64,000 nt of DNA, taken from the NCBI RefSeq assembly GCF_018812025.1, contig NC_063049.1, positions 34,344,447 through 34,408,446 of the forward strand, written 5' to 3'. Positions 25,520 to 35,389 of this stretch are shown here, piece by piece (position 1 is the first letter of the stretch; every line of letters starts with the position of its first letter). Under the pieces are notes generated by a model, which was given only the letters and a program-made list of their open reading frames with translations, searched no databases and was not told where the DNA came from. Source of the stretch: Megalobrama amblycephala (lineage: Eukaryota; Chordata; Actinopteri; Cypriniformes; Xenocyprididae). A program made the position numbers and the translations under genes.

Positions 25520-27390
25520 GTTATCTGTCATTGATGAAATTGCAGGGCATTCCAAGTGAATGGATTTTGTCAAGTGAAATAAACTATAGATATCCCCTGC
25601 TTGGGACCAAATCACAACACAAGACAGTCTACACTCTAAAGTGTGCTTGCTTTGCATGGCTCAGACGTATGTGTTTTTAAATTACCAGTGCCCACCCTCA
25701 TCCTACTCCATGCGGCGCTGGCACACCACACACGGCTAAACCCATCAGACTCGCTATTTCAGGAAGGCAGACGCCCATGTTACCAAGAAAGTGCATGAAA
25801 ATAAGCTGGCCTCAGAGCCTTGGAAGCTATAAGCATGAAAGAAGATTCATTCAGTGGTCGGGGGATAACCATTCATAGTGAGGTTTGCGGTGGGGTTTTT
25901 AGGAGGGTAAGAGGGTTGTATTGTACCCCTCTGCCGGTTTGCAGTGCCTTCAGAATCCCACATTTGTTGAGATGATGATGGTGATGGGAGAGAGCATGAA
26001 CTGCCAAAGGGGAGAAATAAATGAAGACAAATCTTTATTCTTCCCTAATGATGACGGTCAGCAAAAACATCAGCAAATTGAGAGAGAGGGAGAGGGAGAG
26101 AAAGAGAGTAAGAAATGGGCTGAGAATGATAAGAAGCCAATGTTTTCGAAGAATAACTCAACGGAAAATTAACATTTTGTCATTATTTACTCACCGTCAT
26201 GTCTTTCCAAATCTGTATCAGTGTTGTTATTGTTAAATAAACTATTAAATTCTTTTTTTGGTAATTGAAATAAAGCTAAAATAAAATAATATATTATATA
26301 AAAATAATATATATAATAAATATTAGATAAAAAAAACTTTAATTTAAAAAAAAAACAATGAAATAAATAAGTTTAAGTATACTTAAAAAAAAACTAACTA
26401 CTAAATGGCAAGCAAAATTACTAAAACTGAAATTAAACTGAAAATCTAAAAATAAAAGCTAATTTCAAATATTAATAAATACTATAATAATATATAAATA
26501 ATACTAAATCTGTATACTGACATTTTTTCAATGGAATACAGAGGGAGATTTTATTTATATATTTATTTTTTATTATTATTCTACATTCAGCTATTTTCCA
26601 TACAACCACAGTTTATCATGACCATGGCTGTCAAGAAAGAAAACAAAACAAAACACACCAAACACCTTTTTTTTTCTTTTTTTTTAGAAAAGATTTGGCC
26701 AAGAAAATGGTCCAAATTACTTGTGATCTATATTCCATGTTTCATAAAAATAGAGGCATTATTATACCATCCATCTGAAACTCTAAATCAGTGATCATTC
26801 TGATCCAGTATAAGACTTGTTCATGGTCGGTCCAGTGTAAAGTTTCTCCAATAAAGGCCTCATTCACCTCCACTAGTGAACAGAGAGCTGCTTGGAGGAC
26901 TTATTGCATTGGGATGAGTCATTTGGGAGGGAGTCTTTATTGAGGCCATCTGAACACCAGCTACTGTCAGATTGCCAATCAAAGTTTCCTGTCTGCAGTG
27001 TTCTGGTATTTCATATGGCCTGTGACAGTTGTGGCCAACTGGGGGAAAAGATCACTTCTGTACAGCAGAAAAAAAACTAAGTTAAGATGAAATGGATGTT
27101 AGGTTAGATTTCCTTGCTTTGTTTAACTAACATGGAAGTTTAAGAAGCCACTTAATGCATGCTTTCAAAAATATTCTATATACAGGACTGAGTTGGAACT
27201 CCTTAACAGATATAGTATTACTGCAATCAGTTTCATATTGATTCAAGTACAGTTCTGAAGGCTTTAAATGTCTTTGTACTTCCCCTTATGGAAATTTGCC
27301 ACAGTTCTTGCACAGTCAGTGTACTGAAACAATTTTCACTCAGAAATTGCTAGTGAATTTGACAATTAATTATAAAGAAATGGCAAGTAA
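25520..27390. other. Intronic sequence with AT-rich repeats
   Basis: A MITE end fragment lies at 26165-26215 (TTTGTCATTATTTACTCACC), and an AAATAAAACTAAAACTGAAA-type low-complexity stretch at 26260-26520. No gene seen. Confidence 0.5.
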
Positions 27391-27397
27391 CATTAAA

Positions 27398-27877
27398 TTA
27401 AAGGGATAGTTCACCCAAAAATGAAAATTATCCTATGATTTACTCACCGTCAAGCCATCCTAGGTGTATATGACTTTCATCTTTCAAATGAACATAATAT
27501 TAAATATTAAAGAGTTATAATAAATAATATCCTGGTTCTTCAAAGCTTTATAATAGGAGTGAATGGGGGACGAGATTTTGAAGCCCAAAAAAGTGGCACC
27601 ATAAAAATAATCCATACGACTCCAGGAGGTTAATGAAGGCCTTCTGAAGCGAAGCGAGGGGTTTTTCCGTATGGATTCCGTATGTGCTTTTTTTTTTTTT
27701 GGCTTCAAAATCTCACCCCCCATTCACTCCTGTTATAAAGCTTGAAAGAGCCAGGAGATTTTTACATATAACTCAGATTGTGTTCATCTGAAAGAAGATA
27801 GTCATATACACCTAGGATGGTTTGAGGGTGAGTAAATCATGGGATGATTTTCATTTTTTGGTCAACTAACCCTTTAT
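27398..27877. mobile_element. Palindromic TTAA MITE (TAGTTCACCC family)
   Basis: Starts TTAAAGGGATAGTTCACCC and ends GGTCAACTAACCCTTTA, where the right TTAA has become TTAT. Arms pair along almost the whole length, e.g. AGCTTTATAATAGGAGTGAA against TTCACTCCTGTTATAAAGCT. No protein encoded. Confidence 0.85.
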
Positions 27878-28099
27878 ATATGACATTTTTAAGTAGAAAG
27901 ACTGAAATAGTATTTTCTTATAAAACATACTCAAATAATCCTTGTTTTATTTATAACTTTCAAAAAGCATTTTTTACAATGTAGTATTTGTAAAAAAAAT
28001 TAGCCATGCCATGTTAGCCACTGCAAAAACTAAAGAGATCTGCAGGCCGTTCAAGTACATAGGAGCTACACTTGCTTGACCATGATTTTGCCAAGTAAG

Positions 28100-28330
28100 A
28101 CGTGTTCCTGGATCAACACATTTTGTTGAACCTGGTACAACATTCCTATCCGAAAATTAAGTCCTAACCTTTTCCCAACCCCTAAACCTAACCCTACCCA
28201 TAACTTATCCCTAAAATCAGAGGGAAATGATAGTTGAATAACACTGTTGTGGAAGCACCTAACCCAGGTTTTAAGCCTAAACTTGACATAAATGGTAAAC
28301 TTGTCCCTCAAATCTGATTGGTTGAATGGA
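28100..28330. repeat. Dispersed repeat, family D (CGTTCCTGGATCAAC), partial
   Basis: Contains CGTGTTCCTGGATCAACA and CTTGTCCCTCAAATCTGATT. It is an inverted relative of 61238-61520. Includes a CCTAAACCTAACCCTA run that resembles telomere-like repeats only by chance. Confidence 0.6.
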
Positions 28331-28638
28331 ATGGTTTGACGCTAACTTCTTCACCAGTTCCTTGAGTTTGGGGCAGGGCTACATGTTTGACTGAACAATA
28401 TCAGATTGAGGGCACAGCGCAATGGGTGGTAGGAGTGTTTGGGGAAACCTTTTTGGAACTGTTACAATATAGAGATACTGCATTATAGATAGATCATTTC
28501 CTTTATGCAATGTCATTCTTTACATTTGCACTCCTTTTATGTTGCCTCAGAGCATCTGAGCTCATAGATTCATACATTTTTTACTTCTGCTCTTGCTTAC
28601 AGTGTATCAGGCTGTTAATTATATTACCATCTTAGTAA

Positions 28639-28667
28639 CACACACACACACACACTCGCTCTTTCTT

Positions 28668-28722
<55 letters not shown>
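28639..28722 (+). repeat. (CA)n-(CT)n-(CA)n compound microsatellite
   Basis: CA units, then about 15 CT units, then CA units again. Confidence 0.95.
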
Positions 28723-28723
<1 letters not shown>

Positions 28724-28843
28724 CCCTACCCCTCGCTCATACCACTCTCCCACTTGCTGGAAGGTGGCAGTATGAAAGGCGCATGCTAAACTCACACATG
28801 TGTCTCTGGCCATTGATGAGGAACGTGTATTGTAGCTGCCGAG

Positions 28844-28853
28844 GTCACGTGAC
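28844..28853. promoter_or_regulatory. Palindromic E-box GTCACGTGAC
   Basis: A perfect 10-bp palindrome with a CACGTG core, the binding preference of USF/TFE/MITF/Myc bHLH-ZIP factors. It lies in unique sequence 76 bp before the candidate exon at 28930, so it could belong to an alternative promoter or intronic enhancer. Function is not shown by sequence. Confidence 0.3.
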
Positions 28854-28929
28854 TGAAACGAGGGAACTCTGAGGACACCTTGAGCTCACCTGCCACATTT
28901 CTTTCCCCTTTGTCTCTCTCTCTCTCCAG

Positions 28930-29002
28930 GTCCATCTGTGGTTCTCTCTCTTCCTCTGTGCTACACGCTAAAGAACAGGATCCTACACGCAGATCTCATC
29001 AG
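28930..29002 (+). other. Candidate non-coding 5' exon (map2 leader?)
   Basis: A strong polypyrimidine tract ending TCTCTCTCTCTCCAG at 28929 is followed by 73 nt of unique, non-repeat sequence and a good donor, CATCAG|GTAGGC at 29003. It has no long open frame, so it would be untranslated. It lies on the same strand as the putative map2 start 35 kb downstream. A palindromic E-box GTCACGTGAC sits 76 bp before the acceptor. Inferred only from splice signals; a chance pair cannot be excluded. Confidence 0.35.
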
Positions 29003-29612
29003 GTAGGCTCTTTATTCCTTTTATCTCGCTTTTCTTTCAGTCTCCCTCCTGTTCTCTTCCTCCCTGCTCGCTGTGCTGCAGAGATGCTGCGTCATTGTGT
29101 GTAACGGTCTGGCACATAAGGTGAGTGAGAATCTCACAGGCTGATATGGGCAGTACCGGCATTTTGACACTCCTCTATGTCTTTACATTTCTTCCTTTTT
29201 CAGCTTTTATCAGCCTCTTTCATTATTTTGTGAATTAACATTTTATTTATGATGTATTGCCTGGACATTTTCCTGCAGTTTTTGAGAATCAGTGTACCTG
29301 TTAACTGGCATGCTGAACACATTGAAGCCGACGCGGATTATGCGTTGTCATGTAATTTTGTGTCTGTGTGTTTGCCGGTCGGGTTAACATGCTTATTGGA
29401 GTCATGGTGACGTGATGGTGCCTGTCTAGACACCTGCCATTAGATTCACCCCAGACTGTCCAGGTACATAACAGTGATGCTGGCAGTAATTTAGTGATGG
29501 TGTGGGTCCCCAGGGGTGGGTGATGTAACTAAAACACTTTATCACAGTATGAATAATTGTATTTTATAGTAATATACAGTTACCATGACAATATATTCTA
29601 TACTTTCAGCTG

Positions 29613-29754
29613 AAAATTGAACAAAGAATTATTTTTATACTATTTATCTGTGTGTGTGTATTATAACTGATTATGTGTATGCACACACACACATAATCAG
29701 TTATAATACACACACACAGATAAATAGTATAAAAATAATTCTTTGTTCAATTTT
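29613..29754. repeat. Perfect inverted repeat, 66-bp arms, 10-bp spacer
   Basis: Arms 29613-29678 and 29689-29754 are exact complements by inspection, running from AAAATTGAACAAAG inward to TTATGTGT around the spacer ATGCACACAC. The arms contain a TGTGTGTGTG run. A transcript would form a long hairpin. Confidence 0.9.
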
Positions 29755-29801
29755 AATCCTCAGCATTTTCACACATGAATTGGCACCTCTGAGTCCAAAC
29801 C

Positions 29802-30258
29802 TTAAAGGGTTAGTTCACCCAAAAATGAAATTTCTGTCATTAAGTACTCACCCTCATGTTGTTCCACACCCCTAAGACCTTTGTTCATCTAATAATGAGC
29901 CAGCATTCGGATATAAACAAGGAAGCCTGAAATGAGTTCACTAGGTATGACAACGGTTCAAATTATTGAATGAAGTTGTTATTTTTGTTTTGTTTTTGCA
30001 CATTAAAAAGTATTTTCATCACTTCATAACAACACAGGTTGAACCACTGTAGTCACGTCAACTATTTTAACCATGTTTTTAACTACCTTTCTGGATGTCA
30101 AAAGGTGCAATGACATTGCTGCCTATGTGTGGATTAGATGCATCAAAAATATCATAATTTGAGTTCCGAAGGTGAACGAAGGTCTTACGGGTGTGGAACG
30201 ACATGAGGGTGAGCACTTAATGACAGAAATTTCATTTTTGGGTGAACTAACCCTTTAA
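29802..30258. mobile_element. Complete TTAA MITE (TAGTTCACCC family)
   Basis: TTAA borders at 29802-29805 and 30255-30258. Ends AAGGGTTAGTTCACCC and GGGTGAACTAACCCTT. Near-end motif TCACCCTCATGTTGTTCCAC pairs with GTGGAACGACATGAGGGTGA. Confidence 0.88.
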
Positions 30259-30854
30259 ATTCCCTGTGAACCGGAAGTTGCAACCGACTTTGCTTCAGTG
30301 TTGTGACGTATATTTCCAAGTGAAACAGAATATTGAATAGAGAGGGCAGGGCTTTATTTTAACACCTCCTCTCCATCCCTCGCTCATAGCAGACTGACAG
30401 TTGGGGGGGGAGTGGTTAAAGAAATTCAACACAATCCGTCAAACTGACGTCACTGGAGAGCTAAAGCAAATTTTTAGATTTTGATAAAAAATTACCACAA
30501 CAAAATATTTTTTCTCTTTGTATTCATTTGCATGGATTAATTGTTCACCGCAAGACTATAATGTACGCTAACAAAGTAAATAGGTAGTAAATAGTAAATA
30601 GCTTTGTCAAATTTACTGTCAAATTTATTGGACACCACCCAATGTAAAGTTTGTGCCACAGCTGCCCTAAAATAACAGTATTTGTGATTACCAAAATAAT
30701 TTTTTTTATGTTTCTGTAATGGTTAATCCACTCCAGTATGTGTAAGCCCTTTAGTCACAGTAGTGTTTCTAATGCTGAAATATAATTATTGGGATTGTTG
30801 GGATTTAAAGGATTCAAAGATAGATCACATAAAAGTCATCAAAAGTATGTCTTT

Positions 30855-30960
30855 TGGAACGGCTAGAAACTGTTTGGAAGTCAATAACAACAGAGACTGT
30901 GGAAAAGGACAAAAAACAATGCCAGCAAGAATGCAAGCTGTTATCAAGGCCAAAGAGGCC
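30855..30960 (+). pseudogene. C-terminal scrap of a Tc1-like transposase
   Basis: One frame reads [17 protein letters not shown]; after a frameshift another reads [15 protein letters not shown]. Together they match the last ~40 residues of Tc1-like transposases (a ...[15 protein letters not shown] ending). The reading stops at a poly-A/TA tract starting 30965. No terminal repeat is evident. Confidence 0.5.
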
Positions 30961-30963
30961 ATA

Positions 30964-31131
<168 letters not shown>

Positions 31132-31142
31132 CACAGTTCGTA

Positions 31143-31432
31143 TGTACGGGAAGAAGATAATTCAGAGAGACGGGAACTTTAATTCAAAATAAACAAATAC
31201 AAAATGAAAGTAAAATGCCGGCAGTTCCTCACGGACAACAAACATAACAAAACATAAAATAAAATCCAGGCCTGGTCCTCTCTCGTCCTTCACTGTCGTC
31301 ACTCCTCCTTTTATACTTCCGGAGCTCCTCCGTGAGAGATTTGAGACCGGTGCAGCACGCAGCTGAAGCTCATTATCAGTAGCGTCACCTCGCGGCGTTC
31401 CCTCATGGCTCTCTACCACCCTGCTCATCACA
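31143..31432 (-). mobile_element. Possible solo LTR
   Basis: On the minus strand it begins TGTGATGAGCAGGGTGG and ends CTTCTTCCCGTACA (TGT...ACA). It holds a TATA box (AAGTATAAAAGGAGG) about 115 nt in and an AATTAAAG possible poly-A signal near the end. About 290 bp. No clear target duplication was found, and no internal retroelement genes lie nearby. Confidence 0.45.
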
Positions 31433-31575
31433 ATATATAATATATTTATTTTATAATATATAAAAAAATATTTGTATGTGTGTATATGTGGTTATTTTGT
31501 GTGAATAAAGAATATTTAGTTGTTTCAGTTTGTTATTTGCCTAATACATTTTTTAAAAAATTTTTTTGACAGATT

Positions 31576-31576
<1 letters not shown>

Positions 31577-31668
<92 letters not shown>
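31577..31668 (+). repeat. (TA)n microsatellite
   Basis: About 46 uninterrupted TA units. Confidence 0.97.
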
Positions 31669-31672
<4 letters not shown>

Positions 31673-31680
31673 AAAGCTTG

Positions 31681-31794
31681 GTGGCATGACAGCATTTAAT
31701 GTGCAATGGCATAAAACACACACACACGCACATATATTGGTGTGTGTGTGTGTGTGTGTTTTATGCCATTGCACATTAAGTGCTGTCATGCCAC
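31681..31794. repeat. Hairpin: GTGGCATGACAGCA inverted repeat
   Basis: Arms of about 45 bp (GTGGCATGACAGCATTTAAT and its complement ATTAAGTGCTGTCATGCCAC) differ at one paired position in the first 38 bp, then continue into complementary ACAC and GTGT runs. Either a small MITE or a hairpin RNA gene; no further evidence. Confidence 0.75.
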
Positions 31795-31799
31795 CTAGC

Positions 31800-32780
31800 T
31801 GTATGGTTTGCAGTACACATACTGTAGGGCTGACTGATCTCAAAATCTCATTAGAGACCATTTCATCACTGAAGTATTACGGAAAAGAAGTTGACAAAGG
31901 AATTCTTGGTTTACATTGTTCTTAAACGCCATATTTTTCCTTTGCCCACTCCTTTCCCAATTCTTCTCCCGTCTCACCTGTTGTGGTCATGACAGAAAGC
32001 ATGTGCCAAATGCAACATGACCTTTTCTCATCCATTTATCCATGTCCCTCAGCACCCCGCTGTGTCTGTGCTGTTTAAGGTCACGATACAGGTGACTGTA
32101 GTCTTCATGCATCATGCCAGACGGCCAGTGAAGCACAAGAGCTGCATTTTGTCTGCTGTCTATTCCTCTCCTGGAGTGCTGTAATGGCAGAAAGCTGCCT
32201 GACATCAGTGGCTTGATACAGGAACCAACTGCTGTCCTCAGTGACATCGACTGCTGCATTGAAGCACAGCCTAGTCTGAAATAAAAGGACAAGGCAGCAA
32301 TTACTGTTATATATGTACAATATTATTATGTATATTGAAAAAATAATGCACAGTTCATTCGATTATCATTAATCTACATGAATATATGCATAGGATTATG
32401 TGAATGCACAGCCCATAAAGCTCCATCGAAGCTCTGAATCTTAAGCACATACTTTTACCAATGATATTTAATGGCAAAATATATAGATGACCAATCATTC
32501 AATCAGTGTTATTAGTAACTGATAGTATTTGAATAAAACACATCAATGGGCAGAGTACTTAGATATATAGACACGTTAGTTTGTTTTAACAATACTAGTT
32601 ACAAAGTAAAAATACAGGTTTTACATTTGATTTAACTATTTTCATTGAGTATTTTCACTTCAGGACAGACATTATTAGACCTCCAGTCATTCTCAGCTGA
32701 ATGTCCTGTGAAGAAAACAGCGCATGTGCTTGTTTCCTAATGAATATGTTTGTGCATCCTTGCTTTGCAATTTTCCCTGT
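31800..32780. other. Intronic sequence, no gene seen
   Basis: Two overlapping minus-strand frames (31987-32320) lack recognisable motifs. No repeat noticed. Confidence 0.45.
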
Positions 32781-32782
32781 TC

Positions 32783-32989
32783 TTAAAAGAACATTTCAAC
32801 CGAAATGAAAATTCTCTAATCATTTACTCACCCTCATGTTGTTCCTATGCTGTATTAATTTCTTTCTTCCATGGAACACAAAAGGTGAAATTTGTAATTT
32901 TGTTCTATGAAAGTCATACAGGTTTGCAATGAAATGAGGGTGAGTAAATGATGACAGAATTTTCATTTCAGGGTTAACTTTCCCTTTAA
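32783..32989. mobile_element. Short TTAA MITE (TAGTTCACCC family)
   Basis: TTAA at 32783-32786 and 32986-32989. ATTTACTCACCCTCATGTTG at the left; AATGAGGGTGAGTAAATGAT and TTAACTTTCCCTTTAA at the right. Confidence 0.75.
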
Positions 32990-33279
32990 ACATGCTCACT
33001 ATGTGAAGAAAATATTAAAAGAGCTTCTGTTCTGAAAGATGCCAAACGGTAACGGATGGGTTCACATTTTTTTATGTTGCTGTGTCATCCATATGTCAGT
33101 TATGATGTATTTAAACTCGTCTCAGTGCGGTATGGAATAACGTGAAGAGACAGAATTGTTTACTTGGCAGGAACACAGACTCTTTCATTGGGAGGCACTG
33201 CAGCAGGGAAAGCAATGATGTAATGCCCAAAAGGGGGAATCGGTCACCCCCTTCTTTTCTGTCTGGCAGGGGCAGGAAA

Positions 33280-33304
33280 GACAGACAGACAGACAGACAG
33301 ACAG
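33280..33304 (+). repeat. (ACAG)n microsatellite
   Basis: Six ACAG units. Confidence 0.9.
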
Positions 33305-33514
33305 GGAGGACACAGTTCTCAACCTGCTGACTGAGAGAGAGAGTGATGCTCTCAGTCTGATACTATAGTCACAGCTACCGTTCTCCATGAACTCCTTGTA
33401 TGATGTCATACCAGCTTCTGTAATGTGATCATGCTTTGTTATTTAGTGCATTCCATGAAATTAGAGTGAAAGGTTTTCAGAGCATTCCCATACTTGTATA
33501 TTACTGGAATATTA

Positions 33515-33765
33515 AGTCACCTTCATTTTTATAATGCTTTATACAATACAGATTATTTCAAAGCAGCTTTACAGTGATAACAGGAAAATAATGATTCAAT
33601 GATGCAAGCATAGTTCAATTTCGACTGTAAAGCAGCACTAAAAAGAAAAAAATTGTCATTGTTCAGCTGAAGTAATTTCAGTGTTGATTCAGTTCTGTTG
33701 TAAAGATCATTAATTATTAAATTAGTTCAATTCGGCTATTAAGCCAATGGACAGGTTTATTGTAT
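33515..33765 (+). repeat. Dispersed repeat with LINE-tail-like TTTATAATGCTTTATAC motif
   Basis: TTATAATGCTTTATACAATA followed by TTTCAAAGCAGCTTTACAGT is a sequence commonly repeated in fish introns. A truncated TTAA MITE end (GATGACAGAACTTTCATTTT) follows at 33835-33895. Confidence 0.45.
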
Positions 33766-34017
33766 GGACAGCAAAAGTCAAAGGGCTCAATATTGTTTAG
33801 TTCCCAGCATTTGTGTTTAGCAGAAAAAAAGAAAGCCATACAGGTCTGGAGTGAGAAAATGATGACAGAACTTTCATTTTTGGATGAACTATCTCTGTTA
33901 TGTTAATAATAAGTCCATAAATTTGTTACAAAAGCATCAGTGCTTAGGCTGCTTTAAAGACCTCACTGGAAGTTGCATCTTTAATCTCACCCCAATATTA
34001 TATATAATATATATATA

Positions 34018-35238
34018 CACTCACCTAAAGGATTATTAGGAACACCTGTTCAATTTCTCATTAATGCAATTATCTAATCAACCAATCACATGGCAGTTGC
34101 TTCAATGCATTTAGGGGTGTGGTCCTGGTCAAGACAATCTCCTGAACTCCAAACTGAATGTCAGAATGGGAAAGAAAGGTGATTTAAGCAATTTTGAGGG
34201 TGGCATTGTTGTTGGTGCCAGACGGGCCGGTCTGAGTATTTCACAGTCTGCTCAGTTACTGGGATTTTCACGCACAACCATTTCTAGGGTTTACAAAGAA
34301 TGGTGTGAAAAGGGAAAAACATCCAGTATGCGGCAGTCGTGTGGGCAAAAATGCCTTGTTGATGCTAGAGTTCAGAGGAGAATGGGCCGACTGATTCAAG
34401 CTGATAGAAGAGCAACTTTGACTGAAATAACCACTCGTTACAACCGAGGTATGCAGCAAAGCATTTGTGAAGCCACAACACGCACAACCTTGAGGCGGAT
34501 GGGCTACAACAGCAGAAGACCCCACCGGGTACCACTCATCTCCACTACAAATAGGAAAAAGAGGCTACAATTTGCACAAGCTCACCAAAATTGGACAGTT
34601 GAAGACTGGAAAAATGTTGCCTGGTCTGATGAGTCTCGATTTCTGTTGAGACATTCAGATGGTAGAGTCAGAATTTGGCGTAAACAGAATGAGAACATGG
34701 ATCCATCATGCCTTGTTACCACTGTGCAGGCTGGTGGTGGTAGTGTAATGGTGTGGGGCATGTTTTCTTGGCACACTTTAGGCCCCTTAGTGCCAATTGG
34801 GCATCGTTTAAATGCCACGGCCTACCTGAGCATTGTTTCTGACCATGTCCATCCCTTTATGACCACCATGTACCCATCCTCTGATGGCTACTTCCAGCAG
34901 GATAATGCACCATGTCACAAAGCTCGAATCATTTCAAATTGGTTTCTTGAACATGACAATGAGTTCACTGTACTAAAATGGCCCCCACAGTCACCAGATC
35001 TCAACCCAGTAGAGCATCTTTGGGATGTGGTGGAATGGGAGCTTCGTGCCCTGGATGTGCATCCCACAAATCTCCATCAACTGCAAGATGCTATCCTATC
35101 AATATGGGCCAACATTTCTAAAGAATGCTTTCAGCACCTTGTTGAATCAATGCCACGTAGAATTAAGGCAGTTCTGAAGGCGAAAGGGGGTCAAACACAG
35201 TATTAGTATGGTGTTCCTAATAATCCTTTAGGTGAGTG
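34018..35238 (+). mobile_element. Tc1/mariner transposon, apparently complete (DD36E, Incomer-like)
   Basis: The ends are 29-bp inverted repeats starting CACTCACCTAAAGG (34018-34046 and 35210-35238) that match exactly by eye. Between them lies one uninterrupted transposase frame. The element sits inside a TA microsatellite: TATATA precedes it and TGTA then a (TA)n tract follows, agreeing with TA target choice. The 3' flank reads TG rather than TA, one change from an expected duplication. Length is 1,221 bp, typical for the superfamily. Exact ends and intact frame suggest recent insertion. Confidence 0.9.
34166..35206 (+). CDS. Tc1/mariner transposase, 346 aa, intact DDE triad
   Basis: Cut-and-paste transposase acting on its own terminal repeats at TA sites. 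An N-terminal helix-turn-helix lies around residues 22-46 ([19 protein letters not shown]), a second DNA-binding region spans about 65-115, and a basic stretch ([14 protein letters not shown]) near 115-133 may act as nuclear signal. Catalytic residues are D155 (WSDESRF), D246 (QQDNAPCH) and E283 ([11 protein letters not shown]). There are 36 residues between the second D and the E, so the spacing is DD36E rather than the classical DD34E; DD36E is the signature of the Incomer family. The C-terminus has the usual [15 protein letters not shown] motif. No stop or frameshift interrupts it. The start ATG at 34166 gives the family-like MGKKGDLS opening. Activity is not proven. Confidence 0.92.
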   Translation: MGKKGDLSNFEGGIVVGARRAGLSISQSAQLLGFSRTTISRVYKEWCEKGKTSSMRQSCGQKCLVDARVQRRMGRLIQADRRATLTEITTRYNRGMQQSICEATTRTTLRRMGYNSRRPHRVPLISTTNRKKRLQFAQAHQNWTVEDWKNVAWSDESRFLLRHSDGRVRIWRKQNENMDPSCLVTTVQAGGGSVMVWGMFSWHTLGPLVPIGHRLNATAYLSIVSDHVHPFMTTMYPSSDGYFQQDNAPCHKARIISNWFLEHDNEFTVLKWPPQSPDLNPVEHLWDVVEWELRALDVHPTNLHQLQDAILSIWANISKECFQHLVESMPRRIKAVLKAKGGQTQY

Positions 35239-35258
35239 TGTATGTATATATGTATATA

Positions 35259-35385
<127 letters not shown>

Positions 35386-35389
35386 CAAA

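Noticed and set aside
28160..28200. Telomere-like CCTAACCC repeats
   Set aside because: Only two irregular units within dispersed repeat D; the other copy at 61.4 kb shows the same pattern.
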